DNA of 17,413 bases from Promethearchaeota archaeon (GCA_030608765.1 JAUWDN010000003.1:1-17413); one strand, 5' to 3'; shown: positions 1-6,498, numbered from the stretch's first letter. Notes: generated by a model not told the origin, from the letters alone. A program made the numbers and translations.

Positions 1-171
1 AGTATTGATATGATTAATGAAAGAAAAAGAGTTCTTTTGAAGAGAGAAAAATTTGGAAGAACAGGCGTATTTCTAAAGAGATTAATTGAAATGAACGAGA
101 CTACCGAAGATGTGTTAAAAAAATTAGCCAATGAAAAATCAATTGTAAGAAAAAAGCTGTTACAAAGATGA
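1..171 (+). CDS. C-terminal end of an unidentified protein (partial)
   Basis: Frame 1 is open from the left edge to a TGA, giving the last 56 residues of a protein whose start lies outside the window. The fragment is highly charged, rich in lysine, arginine and glutamate, and probably helical. It ends in KKLLQR. Its stop codon overlaps the start of the next gene in an ATGA arrangement, so the two are probably translated from one message. I do not recognise a family from this fragment. Confidence 0.6.
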   Translation, partial: SIDMINERKRVLLKREKFGRTGVFLKRLIEMNETTEDVLKKLANEKSIVRKKLLQR

Positions 172-1319
172 GAGATCCAGTAATTTTAGAATCTAAAGCA
201 CAGACATTTTATGTAAAAAAAGAAGGAATTCCTAAAGGATGCCAACAATGTTTAAAGGGTACTAAAGCAGTATTATTTCTTAATGGAATCTGCCAGAATC
301 CAAAACATTGTTGGTGGTATTGTCCAATTTCTGAAAAACGAAAAGGTAAGCAAGATACCTATATAAATGAGATTCAAATATCTTCTAAAGAACAGATACT
401 ACACGAACTTAAAGCTATTAATGCGAAAGGTATGAGTATTACGGGTGGAGACCCATTATATGATCCCAACTTAAAAAAAACGCTAGAATATATCAAATTC
501 ATCAAAGAAAATAAAGGAAAAAAGTTTCACATTCATCTTTATACCAACGGTCTTGATTTTAGCGAAGAAATTGCGGCAAAACTCGCTCGAGCAGGGTTAG
601 ACGAAATTAGATTCAACCCATCAAAGGAAAATTGGAACATAATTAAATACGCATTAAAAAAGGGTATGTCTGTAGGGGCTGAAGTTCCTGTGATTCCAGA
701 TGTGGAATATATAGAAAATTTAAAAAAACTCATTTTTTATTTGAACAAAATAGGCGCAGATTTTATCAATTTGAATGAATTTGAGTATAGCTTACCAAAT
801 AGCCAAAACCTTAAAGAACGAAACTTTAAATTGGAAGCAGGTACAATAGCATCTGTGAAGAATAGTAGAAAGAGTGCTATTAAGCTCATACATGATATCG
901 CTCCAAAAGTTTCAATCAAAATTCATTTTTGTACGATTATGGCTAAGGATTATTGGCAATTGAGAGAAAGGTATTTAAGGCGCGCAAAAACAATAAAATT
1001 ACCGTACGAACAAATCACGAAAGAGGGTTTGCTATTATACACTCAACTAGAAGGGAAGAAACTAGATCTTAAAGAGTTTTATAACATTTTATTACATGAA
1101 ATAAAAATCCCTCAAAAGTTCTTATCTTACGGAGTAACTAATATTAATTTACCCATAAAGTTTACTTTGGAAGATTCTTTTATGGATTTACTAATTAAAC
1201 ATAATTTACAAGGATATATAATAGAAATGACACCGTTTCGAGAAGAAAAATATCAACAAATAACCGAAAAAACACCTATCAAGTTATTCAAAGAAGAGAT
1301 GGGACTAAATGATTATTGA
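168..1319 (+). CDS. Radical SAM protein, COG2108-like, with unusual cysteine spacing
   Basis: This 383-residue protein resembles the archaeal radical SAM family COG2108, related to pyruvate formate-lyase activating enzymes, whose substrate is unknown to me. A CxxC pair lies at residues 25-28 and the cluster-binding cysteines are C42, C48 and C52, followed by the family-typical PISEKRKG. The SAM-contacting GGDP motif lies at about 93-96, and beta/alpha-barrel repeats follow to about residue 220. The spacing is Cx5Cx3C rather than the usual Cx3Cx2C, so cluster geometry may differ. The C-terminal third is a family-specific extension. The gene overlaps its upstream neighbour by four bases (ATGA) and the downstream acetyltransferase by 11 bases, indicating an operon. 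The family call rests on the CWWYCPIS and GGDP context; the reaction is not known. Confidence 0.75.
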   Translation: MRDPVILESKAQTFYVKKEGIPKGCQQCLKGTKAVLFLNGICQNPKHCWWYCPISEKRKGKQDTYINEIQISSKEQILHELKAINAKGMSITGGDPLYDPNLKKTLEYIKFIKENKGKKFHIHLYTNGLDFSEEIAAKLARAGLDEIRFNPSKENWNIIKYALKKGMSVGAEVPVIPDVEYIENLKKLIFYLNKIGADFINLNEFEYSLPNSQNLKERNFKLEAGTIASVKNSRKSAIKLIHDIAPKVSIKIHFCTIMAKDYWQLRERYLRRAKTIKLPYEQITKEGLLLYTQLEGKKLDLKEFYNILLHEIKIPQKFLSYGVTNINLPIKFTLEDSFMDLLIKHNLQGYIIEMTPFREEKYQQITEKTPIKLFKEEMGLNDY

Positions 1320-1755
1320 CACCGTCATTCTTAAGGATTTAGACGAAATTTACAATTTAGAAAGAAAATCTTTCAAGAAGGACTCCTTTTCTAAAGATTT
1401 AATTCTTAATTTGATAATAAAGAATACTTATTTTCTTAAGCTCATCGATGATGAAATATCGAATAATATTATAGGGTTCATTATTATTATTCAAGATCGA
1501 GAAGACAGAGTAAATTTGATTAATCTTTTAATCAGAAAAAACAATCAAAATAAAGGTTGCGGAACTTATCTTTTAAATTATACAATGAAGAAAGTTAAAG
1601 AAATGCATATTATAAAAACAATTGTTTTGAATGTGAACTCCAAAAATAGAGCGGCTATAAAATTGTATCAGAAATTTAACTTTCGAATCGTTGAAAAAAT
1701 AGAAAACTACTACCGGCAAAAAGAAAGTGCTTACTTAATGATTTTGAACATTTAG
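1309..1755 (+). CDS. GNAT-family N-acetyltransferase, RimI/Ard1-like
   Basis: This 148-residue protein has the GNAT fold. The acetyl-CoA pyrophosphate-binding motif QxxGxG is at residues 80-85 (QNKGCG), followed by the helix TYLLNYTMKKV. The RimI/Ard1-type C-terminal segment is at 108-126, where the NxxNxxAxxLYxKFNF pattern is clear. Relatives acetylate the N-terminal amino group of proteins such as ribosomal proteins, using acetyl-CoA in the cytoplasm. Length is normal for RimI. The start ATG lies inside the end of the radical SAM gene (11-base overlap), so translational coupling is likely. Whether this is the general archaeal N-alpha-acetyltransferase or a paralogue with another substrate cannot be decided here. 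Confidence 0.8.
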   Translation: MIIDTVILKDLDEIYNLERKSFKKDSFSKDLILNLIIKNTYFLKLIDDEISNNIIGFIIIIQDREDRVNLINLLIRKNNQNKGCGTYLLNYTMKKVKEMHIIKTIVLNVNSKNRAAIKLYQKFNFRIVEKIENYYRQKESAYLMILNI

Positions 1756-1767
1756 ACTTTTTCTAAA
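1751..1767 (+). terminator. Small hairpin with T-run at the end of the acetyltransferase gene
   Basis: TTTAGA and TCTAAA form perfect 6-base arms around a CTTTT loop, spanning the TAG stop codon. The T-run inside and the following A-rich stretch could serve as a weak archaeal termination site before the next promoter. This is a sequence-only suggestion. Confidence 0.3.
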
Positions 1768-1775
1768 AACCAAGA

Positions 1776-1787
1776 CTTATAAATAAA
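1776..1787 (+). promoter_or_regulatory. TATA-like box for the WH2 mini-gene
   Basis: CTTATAAATAAA matches an archaeal TATA box. Transcription would start about 25 bases downstream, near 1805-1815, leaving a leader of about 50 bases before the WH2 gene. GTTGAGGT just before that ATG could act as a ribosome-binding site. Confidence 0.45.
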
Positions 1788-1864
1788 TTCTATTATAAAA
1801 TTTGTATATACCCCTATTGAAAATTAGCTCAAAAAAGGGAATAAAACATAAGAGTTGAGGTATA

Positions 1865-2020
1865 ATGACGCCCTTAGGTAATGAATTAAAAGATGAAATC
1901 AAAAAAGGTGTTACTCTCCAAAAGGTTGACGAGGAAGACATGAGAAAACGTGAAGAAGAGAAAAAGAAACGAATGGATGAATTAGAAAAAGTTAGAAACG
2001 CCTTAGGAGCAAAAGATTAA
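1865..2020 (+). CDS. WH2-domain mini-protein, putative actin-binding
   Basis: A 51-residue ORF starts MTPLGNELKDEIKKGVTLQK and continues VDEEDMRKREE before a basic/acidic helix. Residues 4-22 fit the WH2 pattern: an amphipathic helix, then LxxxIxxGxxLxKV. Eukaryotic WH2 motifs in WASP, WAVE and thymosin-beta bind monomeric actin with this helix plus an LKK[TV] strand; here the strand reads TLQKV. The C-terminal half is a charged helix, probably solvent-exposed. WH2/thymosin-like proteins have been described in Asgard archaea, so actin-monomer binding in the cytoplasm is a reasonable inference. The gene has its own TATA-like box, a GAGGT-type ribosome-binding site 4-5 bases before ATG, and a strong T-rich terminator, so it is probably a stand-alone transcript. 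Protein length makes homology judgement difficult, but the motif is complete. Confidence 0.72.
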   Translation: MTPLGNELKDEIKKGVTLQKVDEEDMRKREEEKKKRMDELEKVRNALGAKD

Positions 2021-2065
2021 ATTTTTTGTATTTTTCGTATTTTTAAATTTTTTTTCTTTATTTTT
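2021..2065 (+). terminator. T-rich terminator after the WH2 gene
   Basis: Immediately after the stop codon come repeated runs of T (6, 5, 4, 8, then 5) in a stretch of 45 bases. Archaeal RNA polymerase terminates at such U-tracts without needing a hairpin, so this probably ends the WH2 transcript. Confidence 0.6.
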
Positions 2066-2117
2066 CATAATAAAACAGACTTAGATACTATTTATCTTCT
2101 TGTTTATACTATACTTA

Positions 2118-2130
2118 TTTATATATAAAT
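2118..2130 (+). promoter_or_regulatory. TATA-like box for pelota
   Basis: TTTATATATAAAT is a near-ideal archaeal TATA box 40 bases before the TTG start codon of pelota, placing the transcript start at roughly 2150-2155 and giving a short leader. Confidence 0.5.
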
Positions 2131-2169
2131 TAATTATGCAAATTTGAACTTTGGAGTCTGATATTTTAG

Positions 2170-3243
2170 TTGAAAATTCTGGAAATAGATAAAAAGTACG
2201 AAAACATTTCGGTAAGAACTGAAAATTTAAACGATTTATGGACGCTATTTAATGTAATTGATAAAAGTGACGAGGTCTCAGCTAGAACTCACAGAAGAAT
2301 TGTGTTAAAGGAAGGTTCTAAGGGTGAAAGAAAACGAATGAACTTGAAACTTAAAGTTGAATCTGTCTCTTTCCACGAATTTTCAAATAGATTAAGGGTA
2401 AAGGGGACTATATTAGAAGGTCCAGAAGACTTCGTCTCTTATGGAACATACCATACATTCAATATAGAACCTGGACAAAAGTTAACAATTAAAAAAGAAA
2501 GGTGGTTAAAGAGCGAAATAAAACGCCTTAAAAAACCATCTACTTTCGAGACAGATTTTAATATGTTAATGATAGCAATCGAAACTGGATTAGCAACTAT
2601 AGCCCTTATAACAAATTTTAGTCATAATAGGATAGCTACAATCAAAAAAAACATACCGGGTAAAAGATACGAACAATCATTTAGAAATAAAGCTTACGAA
2701 GAATTTTTTAGCGATGTAAGTAGAGTTCTAAGCGAAAAAATAAAGAATGTAAAAATAAATACTATAATAATTTGTGGTCCTGGAAGCACGAAGGATCGTT
2801 TTGATCAATTTATTAAACAAAAAGCCCAAATACCCAATTTACCAAAAATTTATTGCATTCACGCTAGCTCCGGAACGGAGAGTGCCATTTTAGAGACATT
2901 GAAATCGAAAGAATTAAAAAGCTTAAAGGAAAATGTAAAAGTTTTGCTTGAAACCGAGAAAATTGAAGAAATAATGCAATTATTTGCTACAAATTCCGAC
3001 CTTATCGTCATTGGATTTGACGAGATTTCTAACGCAATTGAAAAAGGTGCTATAAAAGAATTGTTTTGCGCCGATATTTTAATAAGAGGGGCTACAAAAG
3101 AAAAAAAATTACAAATCGAGCGTATTTTAAATGGAGTTGAAAGGGGGGGTGGAAAAATTAATATTTTAAGTAGTGAACACCCAACTGGACAACAAATAAT
3201 TGATTTAGGATCTCTCGTTGCTATTTTAAGGTATAAAATTTAG
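2170..3243 (+). CDS. pelA: Pelota (aPelota/Dom34), mRNA surveillance and ribosome rescue factor
   Basis: This 357-residue protein has the length and three-domain order of archaeal Pelota. An Sm-like N-terminal domain spans about 1-130. A central eRF1-domain-2-like fold, about 135-260, contains GLATIALI, IPGKR and the GPGSTKDRF stretch where the family usually has GPGFxK. The C-terminal L7Ae-like domain, about 265-357, has the signature IEKGAIKEL and ends with GQQIIDLGSLVAILRY. As in all Pelotas there is no GGQ motif. The family binds the A site of stalled ribosomes with aIF2/aEF1-alpha-type GTPases and ABCE1, and splits them. The start is TTG at 2170, because the N-terminal KILEIDKKYE begins the conserved domain directly. 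It is transcribed from its own predicted promoter, and a radical SAM gene follows after 31 bases. Confidence 0.93.
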   Translation: MKILEIDKKYENISVRTENLNDLWTLFNVIDKSDEVSARTHRRIVLKEGSKGERKRMNLKLKVESVSFHEFSNRLRVKGTILEGPEDFVSYGTYHTFNIEPGQKLTIKKERWLKSEIKRLKKPSTFETDFNMLMIAIETGLATIALITNFSHNRIATIKKNIPGKRYEQSFRNKAYEEFFSDVSRVLSEKIKNVKINTIIICGPGSTKDRFDQFIKQKAQIPNLPKIYCIHASSGTESAILETLKSKELKSLKENVKVLLETEKIEEIMQLFATNSDLIVIGFDEISNAIEKGAIKELFCADILIRGATKEKKLQIERILNGVERGGGKINILSSEHPTGQQIIDLGSLVAILRYKI

Positions 3244-3274
3244 AACAATAAAACAAATAATTTATGTCTCTAAA

Positions 3275-4312
3275 ATGAATGAAGATATTAAATACATAGA
3301 CTTTAATTCAGAAATACCCATAATGGGCGTAGATTTTCTTGGTGTAATTGATAGAGGAACTAATATTATCGAGCTTAAGCCCTTAACCCTTTGCAATTTG
3401 CGATGTAAGTATTGTTTTGTCAGTTCTGGCGATTATAGCACTAATTTTGTTGTTAATTCACATTATATAGTTGAAAGAGTCAAAGAAATCGCCAAATTAA
3501 AGGGGAACTACGATCTCGAAATTCATCTCGCACCCTACGGTGAAATTTTACTATATAAAGAATTGTTTAAATTGCTAAATAACCTCTCGGAAATCGAAGG
3601 AGTATCAACTATTTCAATGCAAAGCAACGGATTATTGCTTTCGACAAAAATTATTGAGAAATTAAAGAAAAACCATCTTACAAGAATTAACATCAGTTTA
3701 AATAGTTTAAAAGAGGAAACTGACTGTTATTTATGTAATTGTACACACTATGATGTGGATAAGTTAATAAAGAATATTTATTCTCTATTGAATAGCAATA
3801 TTCAAGTTTTAATTGCGCCAGTTTGGTTTCCAGGAGAAAATGAAAGGGATATTGAAGAAATAATAGAATTAGTCCTTAAATTAAGAGGTGAAGGATATTC
3901 TAAGCAACAAATTCAAATTGGTATTCAGAAGTACTTAATCTATAAGACGGGTAGAACACTAAAAAAAATCAAACCAAAGTCATGGGGTTATTTTTACTTA
4001 CAATTATCAAAGTTAGAAAAGAAATACGGCATTAAACTAAAACTTGGGCCCAGAGATTTCGGTATACATAAGAGAGCTCGCGTTTCTACATTAGATCTTA
4101 AAAAAGACGACTTAATAAAAATAAAAATCGTCTCAAGGGGAAGGTGGATAAATGAATGTATTGGAAAAATCAACGATACTCTCGGAATTAAAATTCTATT
4201 AAAAAAACCTATAGTTTTTACCGAAGAATTAATTGGAAAAGTTATAGTAGCAAAAATTATTAAAGCAAACTATAGAGATAATATACTTACTGCTTTAATT
4301 CCTTATAATTAG
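3275..4312 (+). CDS. Radical SAM enzyme with C-terminal TRAM-like domain, COG2100-type
   Basis: This 345-residue protein has a canonical Cx3Cx2C cluster motif at C40, C44 and C47 (CNLRCKYC), barrel strands including EIHLAPYGE at 82-90 and SMQSNG at 114-119, and a C-terminal beta-rich part (about 275-345) that looks like a TRAM/OB domain, as in RNA-modifying enzymes. Archaeal COG2100 proteins share this layout; their substrate is not known to me, but a TRAM domain suggests RNA. Three extra cysteines at 151, 154 and 156 (CYLCNC) sit where I would not expect them and might bind a second metal. The gene lies 31 bases after pelota on the same strand and may be co-transcribed, which would fit a translation-related role. 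Confidence 0.75.
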   Translation: MNEDIKYIDFNSEIPIMGVDFLGVIDRGTNIIELKPLTLCNLRCKYCFVSSGDYSTNFVVNSHYIVERVKEIAKLKGNYDLEIHLAPYGEILLYKELFKLLNNLSEIEGVSTISMQSNGLLLSTKIIEKLKKNHLTRINISLNSLKEETDCYLCNCTHYDVDKLIKNIYSLLNSNIQVLIAPVWFPGENERDIEEIIELVLKLRGEGYSKQQIQIGIQKYLIYKTGRTLKKIKPKSWGYFYLQLSKLEKKYGIKLKLGPRDFGIHKRARVSTLDLKKDDLIKIKIVSRGRWINECIGKINDTLGIKILLKKPIVFTEELIGKVIVAKIIKANYRDNILTALIPYN

Positions 4313-4407
4313 TTAGCAATTAAAAAGACTAAATATTATAATTATGAATTTACATAAGAATAATATCATAAATTATTTTTAATCAATAATAAGTTGGTTT
4401 GATTATA

Positions 4408-5031
4408 ATGAGCCCAATTATTACGCATGAAGATGAACTTGAATTAGCAAGTATGGAAAAAGAATTAGTAAATCAAATAAAAAAATTAGCTAAAGCTCAG
4501 AATGTTTTAATCGATTCTCAAAAAAAATACGCTAATAATTTGAGAAAAACAAATCTTGCTCGAGATATGTTGAATAGAACTTTTAGAGATGTATTGAAAC
4601 AAATGCAGACTCTAGTAAGAGAGAGAAGATCAAATATTAAAGACGAGGAAGTAAAATATTTTGAGGATATTATCCATAAAAATGACAAATATATCGAGGT
4701 CAATAATAAATACATCGATTCGATTAAAGATCTTGCTATAAAAAAAGATTATTTAGTGGAAAAAAAGTATGAATTTGCTTCAGCATTGAGTGAAGTAGCA
4801 AATAAGCGAAGTGTGGTTATTAAAAAAGCATTATCAGTCGAAAAAAAGAAGAACGATTTAATCGAAGGAGAAAAAATAAAAATCTTAGAATCCGAATTAA
4901 ACGACTGTCAACGAGATTTTGATCGCGCAAGAGATGTATTAATGAAAAAAATTAGTCAATTTTTACAAGTTAAAAATGAAGTAGATGAACTCTGGGTTAA
5001 TTTAAAAGACTCAGTTAATAAATCTAGTTAA
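4408..5031 (+). CDS. Three-helix coiled-coil protein, possibly BAR-like
   Basis: A 207-residue protein from ATG 4408; an in-frame TTG at 4399 would add three residues. It is almost wholly helical, with three long heptad-rich segments at roughly 7-72, 76-140 and 143-204, separated by short breaks near RSNIKDEE. Length and three-helix layout match BAR/F-BAR membrane-curvature modules. The stretch QKKYANNLRKT resembles the F-BAR consensus in which a tyrosine-alanine-x-x-leucine pattern recurs, and VDELWVNLKDS resembles the end of BAR helix 3. Such short coiled-coil resemblance is weak evidence, so BAR is only a suggestion. There is no signal peptide or membrane segment. The gene precedes the CCDC53-like protein, and a T-tract separates them, so they are probably separate transcripts in one neighbourhood. 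Confidence 0.65.
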   Translation: MSPIITHEDELELASMEKELVNQIKKLAKAQNVLIDSQKKYANNLRKTNLARDMLNRTFRDVLKQMQTLVRERRSNIKDEEVKYFEDIIHKNDKYIEVNNKYIDSIKDLAIKKDYLVEKKYEFASALSEVANKRSVVIKKALSVEKKKNDLIEGEKIKILESELNDCQRDFDRARDVLMKKISQFLQVKNEVDELWVNLKDSVNKSS

Positions 5032-5037
5032 ACTAAA

Positions 5038-5060
5038 TCTTTTTTTTTATATTTTTTCTA
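5038..5060 (+). terminator. T-rich terminator after the coiled-coil gene
   Basis: Runs of nine and six T occur seven bases after the stop codon, a typical archaeal U-tract terminator. Confidence 0.55.
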
Positions 5061-5101
5061 ATTAAATTGTTAAGTATGAACTTAAATTTATTAAATAGTT
5101 C

Positions 5102-5111
5102 AAATATATAG
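5102..5111 (+). promoter_or_regulatory. TATA-like box for the CCDC53-like gene
   Basis: AAATATATAG lies about 53 bases before the ATG at 5164 and would give a transcript with a leader of about 30 bases. A purine-rich GAGAGAGTG sits 4-12 bases before the start codon and can act as the ribosome-binding site. A second AT-rich candidate, TTATACTTAAA at 5139-5149, is too close unless the mRNA is leaderless. Confidence 0.35.
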
Positions 5112-5163
5112 TTATTAGAAAATTACTAGGATAATTCGTTATACTTAAAAGAGAGAGTGTAAA

Positions 5164-5592
5164 ATGGCAGAAGAATTCGCAAATTTCATGCAAGAAGCTA
5201 AAAAAGCTCCACTTGAAGAAAAATTAAATACATTTGGCGATATCGTTGAAAGGATGATGTCAATGATTCTAAGAATACCAGATTTAGTAGATCAGTCTTT
5301 AGCTAATGTCGGTCAAAGAATATCAACATTAGAATCGCGAATTACTACTATAAATAATGAAGTTTCAGCATTAAGAACAAGAGGGACCGGGGCATCTCCA
5401 GTTATTGCAGCACCTTCGGCCCCTGCTAGCGCGCCGCCTCCATCGGGAGGACCACCGGGAGGACCACCGGGAGGACCACCGCCTCCACCGGGAGGCCCTG
5501 GAGGGGTACGTCCAGCAAGCCCCGTAAGCTTAAGAGGGGCTATAATGGGCGAACTAAAGCAATTATTTTCAAAACGAGCTCAATCAGGATAA
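5164..5592 (+). CDS. CCDC53/WASHC3-like protein with coiled coil and polyproline segment
   Basis: This 142-residue protein has three parts. Residues 10-75 are helical; 44-71 form a heptad coiled coil (LANVGQRISTLESRITTINN) resembling the CCDC53 subunit of the eukaryotic WASH complex, where FLNRF...LSLRIQQIETTLNILDAKLSSI occupies the same layout. Residues 87-114 are a glycine-proline tract with GGPP repeats and a PPPPP run, the kind of sequence profilin binds. A C-terminal amphipathic helix, SLRGAIMGELKQLFSKR at 122-138, lies where WASP-family proteins carry WH2 motifs, although the LKKV strand is not intact. A role in actin regulation is therefore inferred, not shown. Asgard profilins and WASH-like annotations exist in the literature. 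The short region is GC-rich against its AT-rich surroundings. The gene is monocistronic, since the next gene is convergent. Confidence 0.75.
   Translation: MAEEFANFMQEAKKAPLEEKLNTFGDIVERMMSMILRIPDLVDQSLANVGQRISTLESRITTINNEVSALRTRGTGASPVIAAPSAPASAPPPSGGPPGGPPGGPPPPPGGPGGVRPASPVSLRGAIMGELKQLFSKRAQSG
5445..5480 (+). repeat. Three exact tandem copies of a 12-base unit in the polyproline coding region
   Basis: The unit GGGAGGACCACC occurs three times in a row and encodes repeated Gly-Gly-Pro-Pro; a partial copy (GGGAGG) follows after a proline-codon spacer. Because the repeat is exact at DNA level, it probably arose by recent slippage and may vary in length between strains. Confidence 0.85.
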
Positions 5593-5599
5593 TATACAT

Positions 5600-5617
5600 A
5601 AATTTTATTTATTTTTA
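5600..5617 (+). terminator. T-rich terminator of the CCDC53-like gene
   Basis: A run of ATTTTATTTATTTTTAG starts about 10 bases after the stop codon. The remaining convergent intergenic stretch to 5865 is AT-rich and carries one hairpin, listed separately; I see no gene there. Confidence 0.4.
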
Positions 5618-5770
5618 GTTAATAAGCATAATTTCTTAATTTCTCACTTCAAGATTTAATCCTTTTGGTGCGATTTTGATGAATCTTTTTAAAAAATTAG
5701 TGTTTTATAACTGGTCCTACTTCATTATGAAAAGAAAACTTAATCGAACTCGCGTTTTTAAAATAATCTT

Positions 5771-5789
5771 TACTTTCTATATGAAAGTA
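5771..5789. repeat. Perfect 7-base inverted repeat in the convergent intergenic region
   Basis: TACTTTC and GAAAGTA are exact reverse complements around a TATAT loop. It lies between two convergent genes, about 180 bases after one stop codon and 77 bases after the other, so it might be part of a bidirectional termination region or be a chance palindrome in AT-rich DNA. Confidence 0.3.
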
Positions 5790-5865
5790 TATCCGTTATA
5801 ATGTTGTAAAAAGAATATTATATTCTGAATTATAAAAATATCTTAAAATCGAGAATTAGATTAAT

Positions 5866-6477
5866 TTAAAATTCAAGAAATCCAGGATCGTCAAAAATAT
5901 CTTCAATTTTCTTTGCTTTCTTCATATCGCTTTCGTCATGTTCTGTAAATAAAGATTCATCATCAGTTTTAATTCCTTTTTCCAATTCTAACGAGTCTAA
6001 TTGAAGTAAAGCGCCTTTTTCTAATCTTTTATATTCTTCAGCTTTAATTTTCCATTTATTTACTTCATCGAGATTCACATTGTCTTCATCTTCTAAGGCT
6101 TCTGCAGCTTTTACTTTGCAAAGATCCGATAAAATAGAATAGCAGAGAACTAATTCCCCCCATTGATTTTTCTGTTTAAATTTCCCTATGCGTTTTTCTA
6201 ATCTCTGAAGTTCTTGATCAGCGTAATGAATATCGATAAAATCTCCAAAGGCATCAACAGGTTCTGATATAGAATTAACTAAAACATCTTTTGTTAAACC
6301 ACAATGACCACACTTCACTGTAGCAATTGCGCTTTTCCGAATATTCTCAACCTTGATAGATTTTTCACCGCAATCCATATTAAATGGGATATCCATTTAG
6401 TTATTTGGGCAGGTGAAAATCTTTGGAACTCTCTTGACTCTTTTGTAGGATTGTTGCTTTCTTTTTCTTCTTCCCAT
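5866..6477 (-). CDS. Transcription elongation factor Elf1, coding region split by a 30-base intron
   Basis: The gene reads from ATG 6477 to stop at 5866 in two exons, 6477-6403 and 6372-5866. Exon 1 gives MGRRKRKQQSYKRVKRVPKI then FTCPN, a typical basic Elf1 N-terminus. Exon 2 begins CGEKSIKVENIRKSAIATVK and CGHCG, then SEPVDAFGDFIDIHYA, matching the Elf1 zinc ribbon and its EPxDxxxDxID signature. Joined, the protein has 193 residues and zinc ligands C23, C26, C46 and C49. Elf1 binds RNA polymerase during elongation, in archaea beside Spt4/5. Without splicing, an in-frame TAA at 6399-6397 stops the reading; the internal ATG at 6396 would make a zinc-ribbon-deficient protein. An unusual helical, acidic C-terminal extension of about 110 residues follows the core. 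A TATA-like element about 22 bases before ATG suggests a leaderless mRNA. Confidence 0.88.
6373..6402 (-). other. Predicted 30-nt archaeal BHB intron inside the Elf1 gene
   Basis: On the minus strand the insert starts AACTAAATGG and ends ATATGGAT; it breaks the CPNC codons and adds a stop. Folding gives a bulge-helix-bulge. Outer helix: UUUUCACC (6419-6412) with GGUGAAAA (6369-6362), extended by GC/GC after one bulged U. Central helix: CCAA with AUGG, three pairs plus one A-A mismatch. Bulges: AUA (6404-6402) and AUU (6374-6372). Inner helix: ACUAAAUGG with CCAUUUAAU, loop AUAUC, one mismatch. Splicing endonuclease cuts after the second base of each three-base bulge, giving ...CCAAAU joined to UGCGGU, which is exactly the frame-restoring, motif-restoring junction. 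The pairing and the protein logic agree independently; splicing itself is inferred. Confidence 0.85.
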
Positions 6478-6498
6478 CGAAGTTCATACTCTAAATAA

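Noticed and set aside
5673..5690. Box C-like TGATGA, candidate C/D guide RNA in the convergent gap
   Set aside because: No box D (CTGA) occurs at a workable distance and no terminal stem is visible.
5866..6396. A 176-residue protein starting at the ATG at 6396 as a complete gene
   Set aside because: This frame lacks half the first zinc knuckle. Reading upstream gives the true Elf1 N-terminus in the same frame, separated only by the 30-base insert, so the ATG lies inside the intron.
6304..6498. Plus-strand frame of 64 residues over the Elf1 5' end
   Set aside because: It is antisense to Elf1 exon 1, the intron and the start of exon 2; its residues show no domain, and it is explained by the codons of the real gene.
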